From the NCBI GenBank assembly GCA_002423545.1, contig DIWP01000040.1, positions 44,668 through 108,667 of the forward strand: a DNA stretch of 64,000 nucleotides, given 5' to 3'. The notes under the pieces are model-generated. The model was not told the DNA's origin. It was given only the letters and a program-made list of their open reading frames with translations, and searched no databases. Below, piece after piece: positions 42,145-51,630 of this stretch; positions within the stretch are counted from its first letter, which is position 1; each line of letters begins with the position of its first letter. The DNA is from Thermoleophilia bacterium UBA6103. Lineage in GTDB: Bacteria > Actinomycetota > Thermoleophilia > UBA2241. Position numbers and translations under genes: made by a program.

Positions 42145-42725
42145 GCGGGCCGCGCCGCATCAGCTTCGGTCCGCGCCAGGAGTACCGCCTCTCGGGCTCC
42201 GGCGGCCAGGGGCTGCAGCTGGCGGCGGTGATCCTCGCCGAGGCGGCTACCGCCAGCGGCAAGGAGGTCGTCCAGACCCAGAGCTACGGTCCCGAAGCAC
42301 GCGGCGGCGCCTCGCGCTCAGAGGTCATCATCAGCGACTGGCCGATCGACTTCCCCGAGCTGGAGAGCCCCGACGTGACGCTCTGCCTCTCCCAGCCTGC
42401 CTGGGAGAGCTTCGCCGCCGGCACCCGGCGCGGCGGCCTGGTCGTCTACGAGTCGGAGCTGGTGACCGCCGGCGCTCTCGACGGCGTCGCCTCCTACGGA
42501 GCGCCGTTCACCGCCATCGCCCGGCGGGAGGCCGGCACGCCGCTGGCGGCCAACGTGGTCTCCCTGGCGGCGCTGGCCCAGATCAGCGGCGCCCTGCCGC
42601 GCGAGGCGCTCGAAGAGGCGCTGCGGGCGCGCCTCCCCAAGCGCCTGCTGGAGGCCAATCTGAAGGCCTTCGCCGCCGGCTGGGAGGCGGCGCGGGATGG
42701 GGCGGGCGGAGCATCCGGCGACTGA
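42141..42725 (+). CDS. korC: 2-oxoacid:ferredoxin oxidoreductase gamma subunit
   Basis: A 194-residue subunit with the family glycine motif SGSGGQGLQLAAVILAEAA near the N-terminus and the QTQSYGPEARGGASRSEV loop that contacts coenzyme A and substrate. It completes a four-subunit korDABC enzyme. The GTG overlaps the korB stop by 4 bp (GTGA). The four genes are tightly spaced and surely one transcript. Confidence 0.92.
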   Translation: MSGPRRISFGPRQEYRLSGSGGQGLQLAAVILAEAATASGKEVVQTQSYGPEARGGASRSEVIISDWPIDFPELESPDVTLCLSQPAWESFAAGTRRGGLVVYESELVTAGALDGVASYGAPFTAIARREAGTPLAANVVSLAALAQISGALPREALEEALRARLPKRLLEANLKAFAAGWEAARDGAGGASGD

Positions 42726-42762
42726 AGGCCGCCCGGCGGTGCCGCATGGGGGGGGAGGTACC

Positions 42763-42942
42763 GTGGGCGTCCTGATCATCGTGCTCGGTGTCGTCGGGAT
42801 CGGGGTGGCGCTGGCCGCCATCATCGAGACCGCGGTGGACGCGGCTCGCACACGCAGAGTCCTCGATCTCTTCGCGATCGTCGCCGTGGCGGCGCTCACG
42901 GTGTGGCTGCTCGTCGCGTACGGCGACGTGATCATGCAGTGA
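42763..42942 (+). CDS. Small two-helix membrane protein
   Basis: A 59-residue protein made almost wholly of two hydrophobic segments (about 2-20 and 35-55) separated by a basic loop containing AARTRR. GGGGGAGG lies 5 nt before the GTG at 42763, a strong translation signal for such a small gene. It follows korC by 37 bp. No family is recognised; a small membrane subunit or accessory factor is possible. Confidence 0.6.
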   Translation: MGVLIIVLGVVGIGVALAAIIETAVDAARTRRVLDLFAIVAVAALTVWLLVAYGDVIMQ

Positions 42943-43127
42943 CGCCCGGCGGCGGCCCTCGGGACCGTCGGGGTGCGTGGAAGGCCGGCTTCCGGTACGT
43001 GGAGACCGGCCGGGTCGCTCAATCGTTTGTGCCGACCTGCCGATAGAGACCGTGAAGACGATCCGGCGAGGTCCGGTGCACGCGGCGGGCGGCAGGGCCG
43101 CCCGCCGAACCGCGATGGGAGGGGTCT

Positions 43128-43712
43128 GTGGCGCAACGCATCCTGGTCGTCGATGATGAACCAGACATCCGGCGTCTCGTCCAGGAAGCACTGAGCGCAT
43201 CAGGCTACGACGTGGCGGTGGCCGCCAACGGCGTAGAAGCCGTGCGCCTCGGCACATCGTTCATCCCCGACCTCGTCCTGATGGACGTCATGATGCCCGA
43301 TGCCGACGGCTTCACGGTCTGCGAGCGGCTGCGGGCCAAGCCGGTGTCTCTGAAGAGTCCGGTCATCTTCCTCACGGCGCGCCGTGAACTCGACAGCAAG
43401 CTGATCGGCTTCCGCAAGGGCGCCGTCGACTACATCACCAAGCCGTTCCACGTCCGTGAGCTGCTGGCACGGATCAGGGTCCACCTCCGCGAGCCCGAGC
43501 AGCCGGCCGACGCGCTGCCCTCGCCCTTGACCGGGCGTGAGCGAGAGGTCGTCAAGCTGCTGGCCGACGGCAAGACGTACAAGCAGGTGGCTACCGCCAT
43601 GCGGCTATCTCAGAGCACTGTCCGCAACCACCTGCACAATGTGTACGGCAAGCTGGGCGTCGTGGACCGCGCGCAGGCGGTGATCGTCAGCCGCGAGAAC
43701 GGCTGGATCTGA
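43128..43712 (+). CDS. Response regulator, REC-LuxR type
   Basis: A 194-residue two-domain regulator. The receiver domain has DDE (9-11), phospho-acceptor D53 (LMDVMMP) and K105 (ITKPF). The LuxR-type helix-turn-helix (about 130-194; LTGREREVVKLLADGKTYKQ) binds DNA. No kinase gene is adjacent, so it is an orphan here. GGGAGG stands 5 nt before the GTG at 43128. The small DRRxxERR protein gene follows on the opposite strand. Confidence 0.92.
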   Translation: MAQRILVVDDEPDIRRLVQEALSASGYDVAVAANGVEAVRLGTSFIPDLVLMDVMMPDADGFTVCERLRAKPVSLKSPVIFLTARRELDSKLIGFRKGAVDYITKPFHVRELLARIRVHLREPEQPADALPSPLTGREREVVKLLADGKTYKQVATAMRLSQSTVRNHLHNVYGKLGVVDRAQAVIVSRENGWI

Positions 43713-43756
43713 AGGAGCCGCGGGTGCCGTCGCCCGCCCGGCCACCGATGGGCCGG

Positions 43757-44041
43757 TCAGCTACGGCAGCCGGCGGCCTGCGGATCGCCGGCGCGGCGCA
43801 CCGGCAGATCGGGCAGCGACCAGGCGGCGGTCGCGGCGCGCCGCTCCGCCCGCCGCCGCTCGGGACCGTCGGGAGCGGCGCTTCCCGGTGACCGCCGGCG
43901 CTCTCCGTGGCGCCTGTCGACGATCACGACCACGTCCGGCCTGCCGCCATAGACTTGTTGCAGGCGTTCATGGAAGTGCTCGGCCAGGGGCCGCGGGATC
44001 ACGATGGCGTGGGACGTGCTGTCGGGTCTGCTCTCGATCAC
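43757..44041 (-). CDS. Small basic protein with DRRxxERR repeats
   Basis: A 94-residue protein. The N-terminal half (HAIVIPRPLAEHFHERL, then VVVIVDRRHGERRR) has an alpha/beta pattern; the second half repeats xRRxxERR (ERRRAERR) and ends in the short WSLPDLPVR. GGGAG lies 6 nt before the GTG at 44041, supporting translation. The small protein at 26971-27156 carries a similar motif. No named family is recognised. Nucleic-acid binding is conceivable from its charge, but not shown. Confidence 0.6.
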   Translation of the reverse strand: MIESRPDSTSHAIVIPRPLAEHFHERLQQVYGGRPDVVVIVDRRHGERRRSPGSAAPDGPERRRAERRAATAAWSLPDLPVRRAGDPQAAGCRS

Positions 44042-44191
44042 AGTCGACTCCCGGGTCGCGGCTGCGTACCGGACGGTATCCTGCGCGTCACTTCATTCGG
44101 TGCGCCGGGGCCGGCCTCCTGCCGGTCCTCCAGCTGCCGGGGGGGGCGTCGCGATCCACGTCTGTCTGGCAGGGTCAGAGTCGCGCGCGGA

Positions 44192-45415
<1,224 letters not shown>

Positions 45416-45578
45416 GGTTCGCCCTCCTTGCGTCGCTTCCGGGACCCGTCTGGCAACGGCGGCGGACAGCCTGTGGGCATCCGGCCGGTCGCGGGACGTG
45501 GCCTCCCCTCCGGACCGTACGACCGATCCGCGTCTGCTCAAGGAGCATCACGGAGCGACCATGCATCGATGATACCGG

Positions 45579-45584
45579 CTTATA
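45579..45584 (-). promoter_or_regulatory. Candidate -10 box for rocD
   Basis: TATAAG on the minus strand, in a small AT-rich patch of 45416-45651. It would give a leader of about 155 nt before the GTG. No good -35 box is seen. The rest of the gap holds no gene. Confidence 0.3.
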
Positions 45585-45651
45585 CCACACAGTCGTCTGA
45601 CCCGTCCCGCCCGCGCGCCGGTACGCCCGCCGGTGAGCGCCACGGCGGCGT

Positions 45652-47295
45652 CTACTTCAGCGGCCGCCCGGCGTCGTCGCGGCGCCGGATCAGCACGGCG
45701 CTGGCGGCACCCACCAGGCAGACGACCGCCGCCACGATGAACGTGGTGTTGACCGCCCCCGTGAACCAGCCCTGGAACAGCGTCGCGAAGCTCTCGGCCA
45801 TGGCTCCGGCCTGCTCGTCCGCTGCGGCGGGCGGACTCATCGGGCCGGCGCCTTCCGCGACGCCGTCGATGATCATGCGCTTGACCGGGGCGGGGATACC
45901 GGGGATGGCTTCGACGCCGGTCTCGACGTTGTGCGCCAGCCTGTTCTGCAGCACCGCACCGAGAACGGCGATCCCCATGAGACTGCCGAGCTGGCGCACC
46001 GTGGAGAGCACGCCAGACGCGTTGCCGACGCGGTCCGGTGGCGCCGTCGCCATGACGGCCGACGTGGTCGGCGCGATCGCCATGCCGATGCCGAAGCCGG
46101 CCAGGATGAACGGTAGGAGCAGGTCGCCGACCCCCGTGCTCGGCTCGAGCCCCTGCCCCGACGGATTGAATCCGGCCATCCAGCCGATGCCGAGGGCGAG
46201 GAGGAGCATGCCGGCGGTGATGAGCCAGCGGCTGCCGAGCCTGTCGGAGAGGCGGCCGGCCAGCGGCGCCGCGACCATCACCGCCACCGACATGGGGCTC
46301 ATGACGGCGCCGGCCTTCAGAGCGCTGAAGCCGAGCACCGTCTGCAGGAAGATGGGGATGGTGAAGAAGACGCCCATCATGCCGAAGCTCAGGAGGAGCC
46401 CGGTGAGGTTGCCGGCGGTGAAGTTGACGCTGCGGAAGAGGCCGAAGTCGATGAGCGGCTGTGGCTCCCGCTTCTCGCGCCAGACGAACAGGGCGAAGAG
46501 CAGGACGGCGGCCGCGAACAGCGCGACGATGGCGGCCGAGGTCCAGCCGAAGCTCTGCCCCTCGATGAGGGCGAACGTCAGGCTCGACATCGACAGGGTG
46601 ATCAGCGCCACGCCCGGCAGGTCGAGCGAGCGGACGGAGCCGGGGTCCTTCGACTCCGGTACCAGTCTCCAGGCCAGCAGCAGCGAGACGGCGCCGATCG
46701 GCAGGTTGATGAGAAAGATCCAGCGCCAGCTGGCGCCGTCGACGATCAGTCCGCCGAGGCTGGGACCGATGGCCGTGGCCAGGCCCGAGACGGCGCCCCA
46801 GAGACCCATGGCGGCGCCGCGCCTGTCTGCCGGGAAGATGGTGGCGATGATGCTGAGCGTCTGCGGCATCATCGCCGCGCCGCCGAGTCCCTGCAGCACA
46901 CGGAACGCGATGAGCGCTGCGATGCTGGGCGCCAGGCCGCAGGCCAGCGACGCGACGGTGAACAGCCCCATGCCGACGAGGAACAGCCGCTGCCGGCCGT
47001 ACAGGTCGCCGAGACGGCCGAACGTCACGAGCGAGACGGCGAAGACCAGCACGTAGGCGTTCATGACCCATTCGACGCCGGCCAGGTCGGTGCCCAGCGA
47101 CGTCATGATGTGGGGTATGGCCACGTTGACGATGGTGCCGTCCAGCAGCAGCATGAAGAGACCGAGGCAGAGCACTGCCAGCACCGCCCAGGGACTGCGC
47201 TTGGTGGTCTGGTCCGTCACCGGGGCCGTGCCCGACGGCAGCGGCAGATCGGCGCCGGCGACCTCCACTGACGACGCCTCCGGTCCTGACGTCAC
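45652..47295 (-). CDS. MFS multidrug exporter, DHA2/EmrB type
   Basis: A 547-residue 14-helix transporter. Visible are the helix-1 motif LDGTIVNVAIPHI, the motif A loop GRLGDLYGRQRLF, VLQGLGGAAMMPQ and the motif C-like GPSLGGLIVDGASWRWIF of drug:H+ antiporters. The GTG at 47295 overlaps the stop of the MarR gene by 4 bp, so expression follows MarR derepression. The substrate is probably a hydrophobic or aromatic toxic compound sensed by the MarR protein. Confidence 0.9.
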   Translation of the reverse strand: MTSGPEASSVEVAGADLPLPSGTAPVTDQTTKRSPWAVLAVLCLGLFMLLLDGTIVNVAIPHIMTSLGTDLAGVEWVMNAYVLVFAVSLVTFGRLGDLYGRQRLFLVGMGLFTVASLACGLAPSIAALIAFRVLQGLGGAAMMPQTLSIIATIFPADRRGAAMGLWGAVSGLATAIGPSLGGLIVDGASWRWIFLINLPIGAVSLLLAWRLVPESKDPGSVRSLDLPGVALITLSMSSLTFALIEGQSFGWTSAAIVALFAAAVLLFALFVWREKREPQPLIDFGLFRSVNFTAGNLTGLLLSFGMMGVFFTIPIFLQTVLGFSALKAGAVMSPMSVAVMVAAPLAGRLSDRLGSRWLITAGMLLLALGIGWMAGFNPSGQGLEPSTGVGDLLLPFILAGFGIGMAIAPTTSAVMATAPPDRVGNASGVLSTVRQLGSLMGIAVLGAVLQNRLAHNVETGVEAIPGIPAPVKRMIIDGVAEGAGPMSPPAAADEQAGAMAESFATLFQGWFTGAVNTTFIVAAVVCLVGAASAVLIRRRDDAGRPLK

Positions 47296-47780
47296 GGCGA
47301 TCCCCTCCTCAGCTCCTGGATCAGCTCGGTCATGAAGGCGAGAAGGACCGCCGGCGGTACGTCGGGGAAGCGCCGCAAGGCCCGCTGCAGATCGCGGCGG
47401 CGTCTGGCGAGCACGGCGCGCGCCTCGGCCGCCGCCGCCCCCGACAGCCTGACGGTGATGACACGCCGGTCGTTCTGGTCGTGCTCGCGCACGAGTAGTC
47501 CGCGCTCCTCCAGCCGTTCGACCATCTCCGTGGCGGCCGGCGGGCTTACTCCCATGCCGGCGGCGAAGTCCGACATCGACTGGCTGCCGGCAAGCTCCAG
47601 CTGCACCAGAGCGCTCATCTGACGCGGGGTCAGGGGCGTCTCGCCGAGGCGGTCGCGGGCACGCGGATGCGGGTCGGCGTCGCGCAGCGCGGCGCCGAGC
47701 AGTGGCAGGAGCGCGAGCAGCCGGTCGACGGCGTCGTCGACCGCTGTGACACCGGACTCATCGCGGTCTCGGTCCGACAT
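47292..47780 (-). CDS. MarR-family repressor
   Basis: A 162-residue winged-helix regulator. The MarR core (about 45-140) includes LTPRQMSALVQLELAG, MGVSPPAATEMVERLEERGL and the wing VREHDQNDRRVITVRLS. It is the first gene of a MarR-MFS operon; AGGTGTCCCG precedes the ATG at 47780. A perfect 11-bp inverted repeat overlaps its own promoter (47806-47838), so autorepression is very likely. Confidence 0.93.
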   Translation of the reverse strand: MSDRDRDESGVTAVDDAVDRLLALLPLLGAALRDADPHPRARDRLGETPLTPRQMSALVQLELAGSQSMSDFAAGMGVSPPAATEMVERLEERGLLVREHDQNDRRVITVRLSGAAAAEARAVLARRRRDLQRALRRFPDVPPAVLLAFMTELIQELRRGSP

Positions 47781-47805
47781 CGGGACACCTCCGGCGTAGA
47801 AAGAC

Positions 47806-47838
47806 GCTTCGGTCTCTTCATAATACGGAGACCGAAGC
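47806..47838. promoter_or_regulatory. MarR operator overlapping the marR-MFS promoter
   Basis: Arms GCTTCGGTCTC (47806-47816) and GAGACCGAAGC (47828-47838) are perfect inverted repeats with an 11-nt spacer. The minus-strand -10 box TATTAT (47825-47820) lies within the spacer, so binding would block transcription. A -35-like ATGCAA is at 47848-47843. Confidence 0.75.
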
Positions 47839-47924
47839 ATTTTTGCATGACGGCGCCCGCACGGCAAGCGGGCGGCAGCCCGCGGCCGCCGGCGCACGTC
47901 ATCCGCATCCGCAGCGGTCCTGTG

Positions 47925-47953
47925 CGGACAGTTCGGCCCGACGCAGGTACAAT
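47925..47953 (+). promoter_or_regulatory. Promoter of the formate dehydrogenase gene
   Basis: CGGACA (47925-47930), a 17-bp spacer and TACAAT (47948-47953) form a plausible sigma-A promoter. It would give a leader of about 112 nt to the GTG at 48073. Nothing else of note is seen in 47839-47924. Confidence 0.45.
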
Positions 47954-48072
47954 GGCAGGGAAGCACCCGCTGCGGCGCGTGGTACATGACGTCCCGACAT
48001 CGCGAGACCGAACGTGCACCCCGCCGCAGTGTCATCAGGTCGGTGAGCAGCGGGGACGGCAAGGAGCGGAAC

Positions 48073-50769
48073 GTGGAACTGACCATCGATGGGCGCATGG
48101 TGAAGGCTGAGCCCGGAACCACCATCCTGCAGGCGGCACGGTCCGCCGGCATCGACATCCCGACACTCTGTCAGGACGACCGGCTGGAGCCGTTCGCGGC
48201 TTGCCGGCTGTGCCTGGTCGAGGTGGAAGGGGCGCGGGGCCCGGTGGCGTCGTGCGCCGCCGAAGCCGCGGAGGGCATGGTCGTCCGCACAGAGACCGAT
48301 GAGATCGTGGAGCAGCGCCGCGTGTTGCTCGACCTGATGCTCTCGGACCACAAGGCCGACTGTCTCACCTGCGATCGCGCCGGCGACTGCCGTCTGCAGG
48401 ACCTGGCGTACCGGTACGGCGTCGAGACCAGCAGCTACGCCGGCGAGAAGCGCGAGTATCCGCTGCGTGACGACACGCCCTTCATCGTGTTCGATCCCTC
48501 CAAGTGCATCCTCTGCGGCCGCTGCGTGGGCATCTGCGACGAGGTCCAGCAGTGCCATGTGCTCAACTTCGCGGAGCGCGGCTTCCCCGCGTTCATCTCG
48601 ACGTCCTACGGCCGTTCGATGGTCGAGACCACCTGCGAGATGTGCGGCAACTGCGTCTCGGCCTGTCCCACCGGCGCGCTGCAGGACAAGCGCAGCCGGC
48701 ATACCGTGCGGGCCTGGGACGTCGAGAAGGTCGACACCGTCTGTCCGTATTGCGGCTGCGGCTGCAACCTCACGCTGCACGTCGCCGACGGCAAGGTCGT
48801 GCGCGTCACCTCCAAGGTCGGTGAGGGTCCGGGCGGCGGCAATCTCTGTGTCAAGGGCCGTTACGGCTTCGAGTTCATCGCCCATCCCGACCGGCTCACG
48901 CGGCCGCTCGTGCGCGTCGACGGCACGCTCACTCCGGCCTCCTGGGACGAGGCCCTCGAGCTGATCACCTCCAAGCTTTTCGAGATCCGCCACGAGCACG
49001 GACCCGACGCCATCGTCGGGTTCGCCTCGGCGCGCTGCACCAATGAAGAGGACTACGTCTTCCAGAAGTTCATGCGCGCGGTCATCGGCACCAACAACGT
49101 CGATCACTGCGCCCGTCTCTGTCACGCCTCGACGGTGACCGGTCTGGCGCAGTCCTTCGGCAGCGCCGCCATGACCAACTCGTTCGCCGACCTCGAGATG
49201 GCCGACGCCTTCCTGATCATCGGCTCCAACACCAGCGAGTCGCACCCCATCGGAGCGCTGCACGTCAAGAAGGCGCTGCGCAACGGCGCCAAGCTCATCG
49301 TGGCCGACCCGCGCGAGATCGACATGGCGCGCCGCGCCGACATCCACCTCCGACTCAGGCCCGGCACCAACGTCGCCCTGCTCAACGGTCTGGCACACGT
49401 CATCATCGAAGAGGGCATGGCCGACGACGAGTTCATCGCCGCCCGTACCGAGGGCTTCGAAGAGATGCGGGAGGCGGTCCGGCCCTACGCGCCGGCGCTG
49501 GTCGAGGAGATCACCGGCGTACCGGCCGACAAGATCGTCGCGGCGGCGCGCATCCTCGGCACCGTCGAACGCGCCGCCATCCTGTACTCGATGGGCATCA
49601 CGCAGCACTCCCACGGCACCGAGCACGTGCTGGCCATCAGCAACCTGGCGATGCTGACCGGCAACGTCGGCCGGCCGGGCACCGGGGTGAACCCGCTGCG
49701 CGGGCAGAACAACGTGCAGGGAGCCTGCGACATGGGCGCTCTACCCAACGTCTTCCCCGGCTACCAGCCGGTCACCGATCCCGCTCTGCGTGCCCGCTGG
49801 GAAGAGGCGTGGGGCGTCGAGTTGCCCGCCGAGGTCGGCCTCACGGTCACCGAGACCTTCGACGCCATCCACGAGGGCAGCGTGAAGGCGCTGATCGTGA
49901 TGGGCGAGAACGTCATGCTCAGCGACCCCGATCAGACGCACGTCGAAGAGGCGCTGCGCAAGCTCGACTTCCTCGTCGTGCAAGACATCTTCCTCACCGA
50001 GACGGCGGACTTCGCGGACGTGGTGTTGCCCGCCGCCTGCTTCGCCGAGAAAGACGGCACCTTCACCAACACCGAGCGTCGCGTCCAGCTGCTGCGCAAG
50101 GCGGTGGAAGCGCCGGGCGAGGCGCGCGAAGACTGGTGGACGTGGTGCGAGCTCGCTCATCGGCTGGGGCACGCCGAGAAGTGGCACTGCACTCCCACCC
50201 AGGCCGAGATCATGGATGAGATCGCCCGGCTCACGCCCTCGTACGGCGGCATCAGTCACCGGCGGCTCGACAAGGAGGGTGGCCTGGCCTGGCCGGTCCC
50301 CGACGAGGAGCATCCCGGTACGCCGATCCTGCACACCGAGCGGTTCGCGCGTGGCAAGGGGAGATTCTTCGGCGTCGAGTACAAGGCGGCCGCCGAGGAG
50401 CCCGACGAGGACTACCCGCTGACGCTGACCACCGGCCGCATGCTCGAGCACTACCACACCGGCACCATGACGCGCCGCGTGGAGGGCATCAACGAGCTGG
50501 TGCCGACGGGGTTCGTGGAGATCAGCCCGGCCGATGCCGAGCGGCTGGGGGTCGTCGACGGCAGGCCGGTGACGGTCGAGACCCGGCGCGGTCGCATCGA
50601 GACGCCGGCCTGGGTCACCGATCGCGTCGGAGAGGGCGTGGTCTTCATCCCGTTCCACTTCTGGGAGGGTCCGGCCAACCGACTCACCAATCCGGCACGC
50701 GACCCGCAGGCCAAGATCCCCGAGTTCAAGGTCTGCGCCTGCAAGGTCTCCCCGGTAGTCGGATCCTGA
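48073..50769 (+). CDS. fdhF: Formate dehydrogenase alpha subunit (Mo/W, cysteine type)
   Basis: An 898-residue molybdopterin enzyme. The N-terminus has a 2Fe-2S domain (TLCQDDRLEPF, CRLCLVEV), a His/Cys cluster segment (DCLTCDRAGDCRLQ) and two 4Fe-4S motifs (CILCGRCVGICDE and CEMCGNCVSACP). The catalytic part starts with CPYCGCGCNLTLHV and has C350 in ARLCHASTV where other members have selenocysteine, then the TNSFAD block. This is the soluble NAD- or ferredoxin-linked FDH type that interconverts formate and CO2. No diaphorase (NuoE/NuoF-like) subunits or fdhD follow. AAGGAG lies 6 nt before the GTG at 48073. Confidence 0.92.
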   Translation: MELTIDGRMVKAEPGTTILQAARSAGIDIPTLCQDDRLEPFAACRLCLVEVEGARGPVASCAAEAAEGMVVRTETDEIVEQRRVLLDLMLSDHKADCLTCDRAGDCRLQDLAYRYGVETSSYAGEKREYPLRDDTPFIVFDPSKCILCGRCVGICDEVQQCHVLNFAERGFPAFISTSYGRSMVETTCEMCGNCVSACPTGALQDKRSRHTVRAWDVEKVDTVCPYCGCGCNLTLHVADGKVVRVTSKVGEGPGGGNLCVKGRYGFEFIAHPDRLTRPLVRVDGTLTPASWDEALELITSKLFEIRHEHGPDAIVGFASARCTNEEDYVFQKFMRAVIGTNNVDHCARLCHASTVTGLAQSFGSAAMTNSFADLEMADAFLIIGSNTSESHPIGALHVKKALRNGAKLIVADPREIDMARRADIHLRLRPGTNVALLNGLAHVIIEEGMADDEFIAARTEGFEEMREAVRPYAPALVEEITGVPADKIVAAARILGTVERAAILYSMGITQHSHGTEHVLAISNLAMLTGNVGRPGTGVNPLRGQNNVQGACDMGALPNVFPGYQPVTDPALRARWEEAWGVELPAEVGLTVTETFDAIHEGSVKALIVMGENVMLSDPDQTHVEEALRKLDFLVVQDIFLTETADFADVVLPAACFAEKDGTFTNTERRVQLLRKAVEAPGEAREDWWTWCELAHRLGHAEKWHCTPTQAEIMDEIARLTPSYGGISHRRLDKEGGLAWPVPDEEHPGTPILHTERFARGKGRFFGVEYKAAAEEPDEDYPLTLTTGRMLEHYHTGTMTRRVEGINELVPTGFVEISPADAERLGVVDGRPVTVETRRGRIETPAWVTDRVGEGVVFIPFHFWEGPANRLTNPARDPQAKIPEFKVCACKVSPVVGS

Positions 50770-50804
50770 GGTCTCCAGGGTGACAGCAGCCCGGCCGTGG
50801 CCGC

Positions 50805-51506
50805 GTGATACCGCTCTACGACAACGTTCCCACGCGGCGGTTCCCTGCGGTCACGGTCGGGCTCATCGTCGTCTGCGTCCTGGTGTGGATCGGCGAGCTG
50901 CTGGCGCCGGCGCTCGGCATCTCGCAGGGCCGGCTCTTCTTCGAGGCGGGCGCCGTCCCGTACGAGATCACCAACCGGGTCGACCTGGTGCGCGACGACC
51001 CCCTTCCCAGGTGGGCCGGCATCTTCACCAGCATGTTCCTGCACGGTGGCTGGCTGCACCTCATCTTCAACATGCTGTTCCTGTGGATCTTCGGCAACAA
51101 CGTGGAAGACACCATGGGGCGGGTGAAGTTCCTGATCTTCTACCTGCTGTGCGGGGTGTGCGCTACGGCGGCACAAGTGGCGATCGAGCCGCAGTCGATG
51201 GTGCCGACGATCGGCGCCAGCGGCGCCATCGCCGGCGTGCTGGGCGCCTACATCGTCCTCTTCCCGCGTGCCAAGGTGCTCTCGGTCATCCCGCTGCTCG
51301 TGTTCTTCCCGGTCATTCTGATCCCGGCCTGGGTCCTTCTGATCATCTGGTTCGGATGGCAGCTGCTCTCGGGCGTGGCGGCGCTGGGGGCGCAGACCGA
51401 GGTGGCGTTCTTTGCTCACATCGGCGGTTTCGTCGCCGGGGTGCTGCTTGTGTGGGTCTTCACGACGCGACGGGGGCGGTGCGGACGTGCCGACCCCCAG
51501 TTCTGA
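50805..51506 (+). CDS. Rhomboid intramembrane serine protease
   Basis: A 233-residue membrane protease with about six or seven helices. The catalytic Ser is S139 in IGASGAIAG, and the catalytic His is H205 in FAHIGGFVAG. The conserved loop SMFLHGGWLHLIFNMLFLWIFG is in place (about residues 75-96; the dipeptide GR follows in DTMGRVK). It cleaves transmembrane substrates; targets are unknown. The GTG at 50805 is 35 bp after fdhF, so the two may be cotranscribed without an obvious functional link. Confidence 0.92.
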   Translation: MIPLYDNVPTRRFPAVTVGLIVVCVLVWIGELLAPALGISQGRLFFEAGAVPYEITNRVDLVRDDPLPRWAGIFTSMFLHGGWLHLIFNMLFLWIFGNNVEDTMGRVKFLIFYLLCGVCATAAQVAIEPQSMVPTIGASGAIAGVLGAYIVLFPRAKVLSVIPLLVFFPVILIPAWVLLIIWFGWQLLSGVAALGAQTEVAFFAHIGGFVAGVLLVWVFTTRRGRCGRADPQF

Positions 51507-51630
51507 GGCCGCCGGGCGGTGTGTCGACGGCATGTCCAGGCCGGTCTGGTGGCTGCAGCGGGTACGATGATCGCCGCTGGGACATACCGGCCCCACCGAC
51601 ACGAGAGGTGGCTCAACGGGCGGACATGAG

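Noticed and set aside
48073..50769. Selenocysteine formate dehydrogenase, or NuoG of complex I
   Set aside because: The active-site position is Cys (TGT codon), and no nuo genes flank it; the FdhF-type catalytic block is intact.
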